Under the pieces are notes generated by a model, which made no database searches, was not told the DNA's origin, and saw nothing but the letters and a program-made list of their open reading frames with translations. 56,358 nt of DNA, from assembly GCA_902475375.1 (NCBI GenBank), contig CABRZC010000004.1, positions 1 to 56,358 on the forward strand, read 5' to 3'. Position 1 is the stretch's first letter, and the number at the start of each line of letters is the position of its first letter. This document shows positions 8,287-15,731 of this stretch, one piece after another. The DNA comes from an uncultured Collinsella sp. GTDB taxonomy: Bacteria > Actinomycetota > Coriobacteriia > Coriobacteriales > Coriobacteriaceae. The translations under genes were made by a program, and so were the position numbers.

Positions 8287-9151
8287 ATTTGAGGGCGACG
8301 GGGATTTGGATACAGCAGAAGTCCTCTTGGTGAGACTCGTCGTAGCTCGTGGTATCGAGGTAGCAAAAATCGAAAGCATTGCCGATGGGCTGGAGCGCGT
8401 GCCTGTCCATGCAGGCCACGATGGCGCGGATACCCTCGGGCTCGTACGGCATGCCCCAGCGGCTCATGCACAGATACGTGCCCTCGGGCAGTACTTCGAT
8501 GCCGGTTTCTGCCAGCTCGGCGGGATCGCTCGGCAGCAGCTCCTCGACACCGCGCGGTAGCACGGCAAAGGAGCCGGCGCCGGCGATGGGGTCGTCGGAA
8601 TGTAGCGCCTCGCGACGCAGCATGGCGCCCCAACCGCGCATGGGGCGCGTGCCCGTCAACGTACGCATGCGCAGGATTGCCCGCATGAGCGTGGGGTGAA
8701 GCATCGAGCGGCCGCGCTCGATATCGGCCGGGAACTCCTCAAAGACCACGAAGCGGCGCTCGAATTGCTTGAGCTCCGGCTTGCCCTCGCGCTCGCGCCA
8801 GTAAACCGCCTCGTCGTAAAAGCTTAGACGCTCCTGTACGCTCGCGCGCTCGGCTTTGAGCTCAGCGATCTGCTCATCGAGCGCCTGCACCCGCGAGCGC
8901 AGGTGATCGGTCATCTCGCCAATGTCGAACGTCGAGGTCAGACGGTCGATCTCGTCGAGTTCGAGCCCCAGGTCGCGCAGCATGCAGATCAGACGCATGA
9001 GCGGAATCTGCGTGGGCGAATAGAAACGGTAGCCCTTTTCGTTCACCACGGCGGGTTTAAACAGACCGATCTTGTCGTAGTAGATGAGCGTTTGGCGCGA
9101 AACGTTAAACAAGCTCGCCATCTCGCTAATCGCATACATGCCCGTCTGCAT
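8285..9151 (-). CDS. MerR family regulator with GyrI-like effector domain
   Basis: This is a DNA-binding regulator of 288 residues. Residues 1-75 form a MerR winged-helix domain (FNVSRQTLIYYDKIGLF, then GYRFYSPTQI), followed by a dimerisation coiled coil (about 75-120) and a C-terminal domain resembling the GyrI-like ligand-binding fold of BmrR-type multidrug sensors. Three starts are in frame; GGGAGGA stands five bases before the ATG at 9151, which decides the choice. The gene lies 80 bases after ubiX on the same strand, with a hairpin between them. It may therefore sense an aromatic ligand and control the UbiD operon, but no direct evidence links it to that promoter. Confidence 0.88.
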   Translation of the reverse strand: MQTGMYAISEMASLFNVSRQTLIYYDKIGLFKPAVVNEKGYRFYSPTQIPLMRLICMLRDLGLELDEIDRLTSTFDIGEMTDHLRSRVQALDEQIAELKAERASVQERLSFYDEAVYWREREGKPELKQFERRFVVFEEFPADIERGRSMLHPTLMRAILRMRTLTGTRPMRGWGAMLRREALHSDDPIAGAGSFAVLPRGVEELLPSDPAELAETGIEVLPEGTYLCMSRWGMPYEPEGIRAIVACMDRHALQPIGNAFDFCYLDTTSYDESHQEDFCCIQIPVALK

Positions 9152-9170
9152 AGATCCTCCCGACACACCA

Positions 9171-9200
9171 AAGCCCGCCGCCCACAGGGGCAGCGGGCTT
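9171..9200 (-). terminator. Hairpin after ubiX
   Basis: AAGCCCGCCGCCC and GGGCAGCGGGCTT pair with one mismatch around a four-base loop. On the minus strand the hairpin is followed by TTTGGTGT, a weak T-tract. It probably ends most transcription of the UbiD operon before the MerR gene. Confidence 0.55.
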
Positions 9201-9231
9201 AAACACTATTCGTATCCTACCCTAAAGACGC

Positions 9232-9810
9232 CTATGACCAGCGCTTATAGTTTGCACATGGCACGCCGACGGCCTCGAGCGCCTTGGCGGCGATGTGATG
9301 CACCGCGTCATCGAGCGTGGCGGGGCCGTTGTAAAACGTGAGCATAGGCGGCATGAGCATGATGCCGGGCACGCGCGCCAGGCGCGCCATGTTATCGACG
9401 TGAATGGCGCTGAAGGGCGTCTCGCGCACCATGAGCACCAGGCGGCGCTGCTCTTTCATCTGCACGTCGGCCGCACGCAGCAGCAGGTTTTCGCTGTAGC
9501 CGCTTGCGATGCCGGCGAGCGTCTTCATGGAGCACGGGGCCACGATCATGCCGTCGACCGGATAGGTGCCGCTTGCGATGGCGGCGCCGATATTTTTGTT
9601 GTCGTAGACCACATCGGCATGCGTGGCAAACTCGTCGAGCGTCATGCCGAGCTCCTGCTCGATGGTGATCTCTCCCCCACGCGTGACGACAAGCGCCGAC
9701 TCGGCACCGGCCTGACGCAGGCACTTGAGACACTCGAGGCCCAGCGCAGCGCCGCTGGCACCAGAAACGCCAACGACAATGCGACGAGGACGGACAGAAG
9801 GCTCAGGCAT
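9232..9810 (-). CDS. ubiX: Flavin prenyltransferase UbiX
   Basis: UbiX joins a dimethylallyl group to FMN, making the prenylated FMN cofactor that UbiD decarboxylases need. The 192-residue length is typical. Family motifs are visible: the FMN-binding VGVSGASGAALGL near residue 14, APCSMKTLAGIASGYSENLL in the middle, and the prenyl-binding RETPFSAIHVDNMARL. The start follows AAGGAG. The stop codon of ubiD is 33 bases upstream, so the two are cotranscribed. In hydroxyarylic acid decarboxylase systems this protein is called subunit B. Confidence 0.95.
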   Translation of the reverse strand: MPEPSVRPRRIVVGVSGASGAALGLECLKCLRQAGAESALVVTRGGEITIEQELGMTLDEFATHADVVYDNKNIGAAIASGTYPVDGMIVAPCSMKTLAGIASGYSENLLLRAADVQMKEQRRLVLMVRETPFSAIHVDNMARLARVPGIMLMPPMLTFYNGPATLDDAVHHIAAKALEAVGVPCANYKRWS

Positions 9811-9843
9811 GGCGACTCCTTAACTACTTGGTAGGGCTACGTA

Positions 9844-11331
9844 CTAGAAAGCGAGCTCTGCTGCCCACTTGTCCTTGTCGATCTCCATGAACTGCGAGCG
9901 GATGAAGTTCTTCTTGAGGTCGAACGGAACCGTGCAGTCGAAGATGGCCTTGCAGGCGATGCCGTGCTCGCGAATCGAAGGATCGAACGCGGGGTCGTTG
10001 GACGGGTCGAGCACGTGGCAGTGGCAGCCGGGGATGGTGATGAGGTCCACGTCGGCCTGGAAGCGTGTGGTCATGGCCCACATCACGTCGCTCATATCGA
10101 AGATGTCGACATCCTCGTCAACAAGGATGACGTGCTTGAGCTCGGAGAATGCCGAGAAGGCGAGCATGGCGGCGTTGCGCTGACGGCCCTCGTCATTTTT
10201 GCTCGACTTCTTGAACTGCATGATGGCAACGAACTTGCCGCCGCCGCAGGGGGCGGCGTGAACGTTGAGCAGGCGGCCCGGGATAGCGGTCTCGACCATC
10301 TTGTAGATGGAAGCCTCGGTGGGGATGCCCGCCATGGAAACGTGCTCGTGCGAAGGACCGATGCAGCTCTCCATGATGGGATTGACGCGCGTGGTGACGG
10401 CGGTGATCTTGATCACCGGGCAGACCTTGGCGCCGCCGGTGTAGCCGGGGAACTCGGGCATGGCGTAGCCGTGGCCGTTGACATCCTCGTTGATGGTCTC
10501 GTCGTGCATGAGATAGCCCTCGAGCACGTACTCGGCATTGGCAATGCACTTCTGCGGAACGGTGACGCAGTCGGCAAGCTCGACGGCGTGGCCGCGCAGG
10601 GCGCCGGCGATCTGCAGCTCGTTGAAGCCGAGCGGCGTGGTGGGAGCCTCGAAGCCGCAGCACATGTACACGGCGGGGTCCAGGCCGATGGAGATGGAGA
10701 TGGGCATGTCCTCGCCGCGCTGGCAGTACTCGTCAAAGAACGCGCCAAGGTGACGGCTGCCGGGGGTGATCCACATGGCGAGCTTGTCCTTGTCGACGCA
10801 GGAGAAGCGGTGGATGGTCACGTCGGACTGGGAGCCGTCGGGGCTCGTGCCATAGGCGAGGCCCATGGTGATGTAGGGGCCGCCGTCGACGGGCGTGTTG
10901 GTGGGAGCGGGGACGATCTTGCGCAGGTCAAAGCCCTCGTCGGTCGCCTTGCACACGACCTCCTGGCAGTCGACGTGCGCACCCTCGGCGATTTGCTCTG
11001 GCGCGATCAGGTTCTCGAAGCGCTTGCCGATTTCGAGGCCCAGGTGCTCCTCGTCCAGGTCGAGCAGGGCGGCAACGCGCTTGCGGCTGGCAAGCATGCC
11101 GATGCAGACCTTGGCATCGTCAAAGCCCTTGACGTTGTTGAAGACCATCGCCGGGCCCTCTTTGGTCGGGCGCATAACGGTGCCGCCGGCACCGACGTGA
11201 CGATAGACACCCGAGACCTCGGCGTCCGGGTCGACCTGAGTGTCGGTCTCGAGCAGCTGGCCCGGCATCTCGCGCAAAAAGTCGAGCGCGGAGCGCAGGT
11301 CGTGGATCTGGGAAGCATCGGTAGTGGACAT
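9844..11331 (-). CDS. UbiD family hydroxyarylic acid decarboxylase
   Basis: This is a prenyl-FMN-dependent (de)carboxylase of the UbiD family, 495 residues, full length. The region ITPGSRHLGAFFDEY and the acidic segment NAEYVLEGYLMHDE match the cofactor and catalytic core, and the C-terminus (PGCHCHVLDPS, then CKAIFDCTVPFDLK) resembles gallate and protocatechuate decarboxylases such as LpdC more than the ubiquinone-pathway UbiD. A likely role is non-oxidative decarboxylation of a hydroxylated aromatic acid. An upstream in-frame start at 11409 has no ribosome site; AAAGGAG precedes the chosen ATG. It sits between a DASS anion transporter and ubiX in one operon. The substrate itself cannot be read from sequence. 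Confidence 0.92.
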   Translation of the reverse strand: MSTTDASQIHDLRSALDFLREMPGQLLETDTQVDPDAEVSGVYRHVGAGGTVMRPTKEGPAMVFNNVKGFDDAKVCIGMLASRKRVAALLDLDEEHLGLEIGKRFENLIAPEQIAEGAHVDCQEVVCKATDEGFDLRKIVPAPTNTPVDGGPYITMGLAYGTSPDGSQSDVTIHRFSCVDKDKLAMWITPGSRHLGAFFDEYCQRGEDMPISISIGLDPAVYMCCGFEAPTTPLGFNELQIAGALRGHAVELADCVTVPQKCIANAEYVLEGYLMHDETINEDVNGHGYAMPEFPGYTGGAKVCPVIKITAVTTRVNPIMESCIGPSHEHVSMAGIPTEASIYKMVETAIPGRLLNVHAAPCGGGKFVAIMQFKKSSKNDEGRQRNAAMLAFSAFSELKHVILVDEDVDIFDMSDVMWAMTTRFQADVDLITIPGCHCHVLDPSNDPAFDPSIREHGIACKAIFDCTVPFDLKKNFIRSQFMEIDKDKWAAELAF

Positions 11332-11474
11332 AGCATGCTCCTTTCGGGAGAGCGCCCGGCGGCGAGGATGCCGCCGGGCTGGGTAACGTAGTGGGGCCGC
11401 GGCGCTCATAGATGGGACGCTCGGCCACTCGCAGTTCGAGCACTCGGCTGCTTACAGCCCAAGTGCTCGACCGC

Positions 11475-12932
11475 TTACATCAGGCCAAAGAGGTGGAACC
11501 AGGCGGCCTCGACCAGCACGACGATAAAGACGACCACAGTGAGGGGAATGCCCATGCGCATAGCCTCTTTGGAGGTGTAGCCGCCGGCGTCCTTGCCCTC
11601 GCCGATAAGGATCGGCAGGTTGTGGAACGGCAGGATGTAGTGGATGTTGATGGACGTGAAGACGATGAGCGCCACGGCGAGCGGGCTCACGCTGGAGCCG
11701 GCCGCAAAGCTGATGAACGCCGGCACGCACACGCCGAGCACGGCCATGACCGAGCCCATGAACATGTGGATGATCATGGAGAGCGCGACGACGAGCAGGG
11801 CGAACAGGAAGATGTTCTCGGGCACGGAGCTGGGAAGCACGACGTCGGCGATCCAGGCGTTCATGCCGGTGGCGCCGCCCACGGAACCCACGGCCATGGC
11901 GGCCGTCAGGAACATGAGGGACTTGATGTCGACAGCGTTCCAGCTGGCGGGAGTGAGGACCTCGCCGATGATGGGCATGGCGAGTGCGACGCCAATGGCC
12001 AGGGTGACCCAGCCGATATAGTCGCCCGAGACGGCGAGCCACAGCACGATGGCGATGACAAGCCACACGATGGTGCGGATCTCCTTGACGGAGAGCTTGC
12101 CGAGCGCGGCCTGCTTGGCCACGATCTGCTCGCGATCGTAGACGAGCTCCTTGCTGGGCTTAAAGAGGAAGAGGCCCAAGAACAGGGTGCACAGCAGCGC
12201 GACCAGCATAGGCACGCTCATGTACAGGAACCAGTCGACAAAGGACGGGCTCATGCCGCCGGCCTCGGCGCTGTACTGCGCAACGAGCGGGTTGAGCGTG
12301 GAGTCGCCCGTCAGGAAGAACATGGAGCCCGGGGCGGCAGCGGCAAACACGAGGAAGCCGAGCTTGCCGCGGTCGTCGTCACCGTAGCCGGCGGACTCGG
12401 CGATGACCGAGACGACGGCGAGGATGAGGAAGGCGCGGGGGAACGGATGCGGGATCAGCAGCGACAGCACAAAGGTGAGCGCGAAGATTGAGATGATGAG
12501 CGACTTGGCATCGCGCACGAACTTGAGCATAAACGCATAGGCGATGCGCTCGCCCAGGCCCGACTCCTTGACCGCGCTGGCGATGAGGTAGGCGCCGATG
12601 ACGAGCCACATGGTGGCTTTGGTCCACGAGCTAAACGTGGAGGCGACCGTCGCCGAGATGCTCGCGGCACCCGTGTCGTCCACGCACACCTTGAACAGAA
12701 CGAGCAGCGCGCAATAGAGCAGGCCCACAAAGCCCGGCTGTGCCACGCCACACGCCCAGAACACCACCGTGGCGAGCGTCAACGCCAGACAGGTCTGACC
12801 GCCGACCGTAAGCTCGACCGTCGAGCTCAGCTCCGCCAAAGGAAGAAACTTCACCAGCAAAAAGACAACGATACCCAGCACAAAGCCAATTTCGCGCTTG
12901 GTGATCTTAAACGCCTTCTTTTCCGCTTCCAT
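11475..12932 (-). CDS. DASS (SLC13) family anion transporter
   Basis: This is an integral membrane carrier of the divalent anion:sodium symporter family, 485 residues with 11-12 hydrophobic segments. The re-entrant-loop region is visible as TGDSTLNPLVAQY, and the second half repeats a similar pattern near GSVGGATGMNAW. Family members move di- and tricarboxylates or sulfate. Its place between the LpdD/IDI fusion and UbiD suggests it brings in the aromatic or carboxylic acid that UbiD acts on, or exchanges substrate and product. The start at 12932 follows a GGTGGGGAG site; a longer frame to 12983 has none. There are 143 bases to ubiD with no strong terminator. Confidence 0.9.
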   Translation of the reverse strand: MEAEKKAFKITKREIGFVLGIVVFLLVKFLPLAELSSTVELTVGGQTCLALTLATVVFWACGVAQPGFVGLLYCALLVLFKVCVDDTGAASISATVASTFSSWTKATMWLVIGAYLIASAVKESGLGERIAYAFMLKFVRDAKSLIISIFALTFVLSLLIPHPFPRAFLILAVVSVIAESAGYGDDDRGKLGFLVFAAAAPGSMFFLTGDSTLNPLVAQYSAEAGGMSPSFVDWFLYMSVPMLVALLCTLFLGLFLFKPSKELVYDREQIVAKQAALGKLSVKEIRTIVWLVIAIVLWLAVSGDYIGWVTLAIGVALAMPIIGEVLTPASWNAVDIKSLMFLTAAMAVGSVGGATGMNAWIADVVLPSSVPENIFLFALLVVALSMIIHMFMGSVMAVLGVCVPAFISFAAGSSVSPLAVALIVFTSINIHYILPFHNLPILIGEGKDAGGYTSKEAMRMGIPLTVVVFIVVLVEAAWFHLFGLM

Positions 12933-13084
12933 CTCCCCACCTTTCTTGTTGGGGGCGCTCCGGATTCGCGGCCACGTTGCCACTTAAAAAGGGGCGCCCG
13001 TTATCGGACACCCCCTACGTTGCACTGTGTTGCTGCAATACAGTCAAGCGAGATTTTTTGGATGGGAAGCGGCCCTCTGGACAA

Positions 13085-13149
13085 AAACCGTCACAACATT
13101 CGACGCTTTTCCTCGTTTTCGAGATTTTCGCCGAATGTTGTGACGGTTT
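13085..13149. repeat. 18-bp perfect inverted repeat
   Basis: AAACCGTCACAACATTCG (13085-13102) pairs perfectly with CGAATGTTGTGACGGTTT (13132-13149) across a 29-base, T-rich loop. It lies in the 242-base gap between the LpdD/IDI fusion and the DASS gene. It could attenuate transcription between these genes or be a mobile palindrome; only one copy is in the window. Confidence 0.7.
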
Positions 13150-13151
13150 GG

Positions 13152-13180
13152 ATGTGGCAAAGGGACTGTCTTTTTTACAT
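13152..13180. repeat. Degenerate family R palindrome overlapping a stop codon
   Basis: GATGTGGCAAAGGGACTGTC followed by TTTTTTACAT is a decayed form of the GTGACAAAGGGAC family. Read on the minus strand it supplies the last methionine codon and the TAA stop of the LpdD/IDI fusion gene, so the present C-terminus was shaped by the repeat. Confidence 0.5.
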
Positions 13181-14122
13181 AGCGAGGGCCGTGCGGATGA
13201 ATGGGTCGCCGAGGGCCTCGCGGAGCCAGGGGGCCAGCTGCTCGGGGTGACCCTGCAGGTAGCCTTTGAGCTCGGACGGAGCCACGCGACGCACTTCCGA
13301 GATCTCCTCTTGGTTGATATGCAGCTCGCCCGGCTCAACATGGGCAAGGTAGACCTCGCACCATTCGCACTCGCAGCGACCGTCGCCGTGGTCCTCGCGG
13401 TACACCACGTGTCCGAGGTGCTTGAGCTGATCGGGCTCGCGCGTAATGCCGAGCTCTTCGTTGATGCGGCGCGCCGTGGCGGCCGCGACGTCTTCCCCGG
13501 GGAGCGGATGGCCGGCGCAGCTATCGGCCAGTACCCCGCCCCACAGGCGCTTGAGCGGACTGCGGCGACAGAGCAGCAGGCGCGCGTCTTCGCCCCGGCC
13601 CTCGACCAGAAGCGTCAGAAATGCCTGATGCAGGATGCCCTCACCAGCATGGGCCTCGATGCGGTCGACGGGGCCAAGCGCCTCGCCGGTCGCAGCATCG
13701 ACCGCCACGACCTCGGCGCCCGCACCGCCCTCATCCCAGCCGGCGCGCAGAATGCGGGCTGCGGCTTCCTCGAGCGCGGCGATGAGCTCCTTGGTGGTGT
13801 CGAGCACGCGCTGCAGGTCGTCACCGCTCGCTTGTTCAACATGAAAACCCGTGCTTGCAACTACCGGCACGCCAAAGCGCGTGGCCAGCGCCGCCGCGAT
13901 ATCGTGCGCCGGGATCTCGTCTCGATGGCACGGAACGGCCAGGATGCTCACCGTTGCCGTACGGCCGGGCTCGGGGCGCGGAATGGCCTGCGCCGTGGCG
14001 CCCAGGTGCGCAAACTCCGGCGAGCAGGCGTACACCGCCATGCCTCGCGGCGTCACCGTCAGCTGGGCCTCGAGCGCAAACTTGCCCTCGCCCACTGCAA
14101 CCTTTGTCGTGTGCATACCCAT
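13175..14122 (-). CDS. LpdD-like prenyl-FMN chaperone domain fused to an IDI-type NUDIX domain
   Basis: This 315-residue protein appears to be a two-domain fusion. Residues 1-125 resemble the LpdD-like domain, the small accessory subunit of gallate-type decarboxylases proposed to handle prenylated FMN (GATAQAIPRP, then VPVVASTGFHVEQAS). Residues 135-300 match type I isopentenyl-diphosphate isomerase: WGGVLADSCAGHP, GEDVAAATARRINEELGI and CECEWCEVYLA. Metal ligands H158, H165, H205, E251 and E253 are kept, as is W299, but the catalytic cysteine (C67 in the E. coli enzyme) is A203, with a cysteine one place earlier. IDI makes dimethylallyl diphosphate, the parent of the UbiX substrate, so the fusion fits the operon. 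AGGAG precedes the ATG at 14122. It is the first gene of the unit. The IDI call is firm; the LpdD call is moderate. Confidence 0.8.
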   Translation of the reverse strand: MGMHTTKVAVGEGKFALEAQLTVTPRGMAVYACSPEFAHLGATAQAIPRPEPGRTATVSILAVPCHRDEIPAHDIAAALATRFGVPVVASTGFHVEQASGDDLQRVLDTTKELIAALEEAAARILRAGWDEGGAGAEVVAVDAATGEALGPVDRIEAHAGEGILHQAFLTLLVEGRGEDARLLLCRRSPLKRLWGGVLADSCAGHPLPGEDVAAATARRINEELGITREPDQLKHLGHVVYREDHGDGRCECEWCEVYLAHVEPGELHINQEEISEVRRVAPSELKGYLQGHPEQLAPWLREALGDPFIRTALAM

Positions 14123-14162
14123 GGGATCTCCTGCCGCCCGCGATGTACCTGAGACCATCTTC

Positions 14163-14185
14163 GCCTGTATTGCGACTATACAGGC
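14163..14185. promoter_or_regulatory. Palindromic operator candidate between the divergent fusion and MFS genes
   Basis: GCCTGTAT and ATACAGGC are perfect 8-bp half-sites around a seven-base spacer. The palindrome covers the -10 hexamer of the minus-strand promoter, a position from which a bound protein would control the UbiD operon. Confidence 0.6.
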
Positions 14186-14203
14186 AAGCCCTCCATGTGA
14201 CAA
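14175..14203 (-). promoter_or_regulatory. Promoter of the LpdD/IDI-DASS-UbiD-UbiX operon
   Basis: On the minus strand TTGTCA (14198-14203) and TATAGT (14175-14180) are spaced by 17 bases, a good sigma-70 type promoter about 50 bases before the start codon. The -35 box lies inside a dispersed family R palindrome and the -10 box inside the operator-like palindrome. Confidence 0.6.
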
Positions 14204-14225
14204 AGGGACTGCCCCTTTGTCACAT
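14195..14225. repeat. Dispersed palindrome, family R
   Basis: ATGTGACAAAGGG and CCCTTTGTCACAT form a perfect 13-bp inverted repeat around a five-base loop ACTGC. It is the cleanest copy in the window and lies between two divergent genes, overlapping the -35 box of the minus-strand promoter. Confidence 0.8.
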
Positions 14226-14283
14226 TCTGTTAGAGTTGCAGGGATTGAATCCCGCTTATTCATGCGACATTGGAGTGACAACC

Positions 14284-15537
14284 TTGACCGCCGCAACCAC
14301 GCCTAAAAGTAAGCCAACCGCCGCCGCGCTCTCCCCCGCGCGCACCAAGCTCTGCCTGGCGCTGCTCGTGCTGTTGGGATTCTCGCTCGGCTGCTCCGAG
14401 TTCGTGGTCATCGGCATCGAAAGCGACTTGGCAACGGAACTCGGCATATCACTTGCCACTGCGGGCCAGCTCATCAGCGTGTTTGCGCTCGTCTACGCTA
14501 TCGCGACGCCGGTGCTCGCGCTCAGCACGGGGCGATTCCGCCGCTACCAGCTGCTCGTGTGCTATAGCGTCGTCTTTGTGCTCGGCAACCTGGTCATGGC
14601 GTTGGCTCCCAACTTCCAGGTGCTGTTTATCTCACGCATTGTCCTGGGCTCTGTCTCGGGTGCGCTGCTCGCCGTGGGCGTGACGTACATCCCTGAGCTG
14701 CTATCCCCGCAGCAAACCTCACTTGCCATCTCGGTCGTGTACGGCGCGTTTTCCGTGGCGATGGTCTTTGTGACCTCGATTGGCAAGTTTGTGGCCGACA
14801 CACTCGATTGGCACGTGGCCATGTACGGCACGCTGACCTTTGCCGTTTTGATCTGTAGCGCGCTCGTGGCGTTTATGCCTCGCGCCGGGCAGACCGATGA
14901 GCCCGCCACCTTCCGCGAGCAGGCGGGGCTACTACGCGAGCCGAGTATCATCACCGGCATGCTCATCTTCTTGTTTGGCGTGGGCTCGGTCTACGTATTC
15001 TACGGCTACGTGACGCCTTATCTGGAGCAGGTGCTGGGCATGGATACCGTTCAGGCGAGCACCACACTTATGGCCTATGGCGTGTTCTGCCTGATCTCGA
15101 ACATCCTGGGCGGATGGATCGATGCGCGTTTTGGCATGAAGGCGCTGCTGGTTACGTTTGTGCTGCAGGCGGCGGCACTGCTCGGGCTGTTTGCCGTGGG
15201 CGCCGCCATGCCGCTCGCGCTGGTCTTTGTCTTTAGCCTGGCGATGCTCATGTACCTGTTCTCGGTCTCATGCATCACGCACTTTATGGACGTGGCACGC
15301 AGCCGCCATCCCAAGTCGATGGTACTCGCAAGTTCGGTTGAGCCCATGGCGTTTAACGTCGGCATCTCGTTTGGCACCGCAGTGGGCGGCGCCGTGGTAA
15401 GCAGCGTTGGCATTGCGTACGTGGGCGCAGTGGGCGCCGCGTTCTCGCTTGTGGCCTGGGCCCTCACGCTGGTGACGATTAAACTGGCTCGCTGGGAGCG
15501 CCGTCGTCAATCAGCACGGCCCTCAATACGGGCATAG
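14284..15537 (+). CDS. MFS transporter (DHA1-type exporter)
   Basis: This is a 12-segment major facilitator of about 417 residues, similar to the AraJ/sugar-efflux branch (GCSEFVVIGIESDLATELG, then LISVFALVYAIATPVLA). No ATG is available before the first membrane segment. I chose the TTG at 14284 because GGAG stands eight bases before it; a GTG at 14275 is an alternative. It is transcribed away from the UbiD operon across a 161-base region that holds the operator-like palindrome, so it may export the decarboxylation product or a toxic aromatic acid. That link is inferred from position only. Confidence 0.85.
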   Translation: MTAATTPKSKPTAAALSPARTKLCLALLVLLGFSLGCSEFVVIGIESDLATELGISLATAGQLISVFALVYAIATPVLALSTGRFRRYQLLVCYSVVFVLGNLVMALAPNFQVLFISRIVLGSVSGALLAVGVTYIPELLSPQQTSLAISVVYGAFSVAMVFVTSIGKFVADTLDWHVAMYGTLTFAVLICSALVAFMPRAGQTDEPATFREQAGLLREPSIITGMLIFLFGVGSVYVFYGYVTPYLEQVLGMDTVQASTTLMAYGVFCLISNILGGWIDARFGMKALLVTFVLQAAALLGLFAVGAAMPLALVFVFSLAMLMYLFSVSCITHFMDVARSRHPKSMVLASSVEPMAFNVGISFGTAVGGAVVSSVGIAYVGAVGAAFSLVAWALTLVTIKLARWERRRQSARPSIRA

Positions 15538-15624
15538 GGGCAAACATAGCCCAAGGTGGCGAGTAACCGGTGAAAACCGCCCAATATGAGTATGTTTATC
15601 CGCCTGGAAGCTTCAGCAGTGCAA

Positions 15625-15723
15625 TTTCGTGTATTTGAGATACACGCTTTTCTATTATTTCGTGTATTTCAAGTACATGAAATCGTACTAAACTATGTAT
15701 CTGAAGTACACGAAATTGGAAAG
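15625..15723. promoter_or_regulatory. Three 33-bp repeats upstream of an AAA ATPase gene
   Basis: Three units begin at 15625, 15658 and 15691, exactly 33 bases apart. Each has a partly palindromic core: CGTGTAT-TTGAG-ATACACG, CGTGTA-TTTCAAG-TACATG, and ATGTAT-CTGAAG-TACACG. The spacing is about three turns of the helix, so the cores face the same side. The array ends next to the ribosome site of the gene starting at 15732. A similar array stands before the related gene at 18990. Confidence 0.7.
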
Positions 15724-15731
15724 GCGGCCCC

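Noticed and set aside
14229..14256. A tRNA-like T-arm (GGGATTGAATCCC)
   Set aside because: The loop does not fit the TTCRANY pattern and no acceptor, D or anticodon stem can be folded around it.
15625..15723. Possible CRISPR array
   Set aside because: Only three units occur, adjacent with no spacers, each partly palindromic, and no cas genes are near. Their position before a start codon fits an operator array better.
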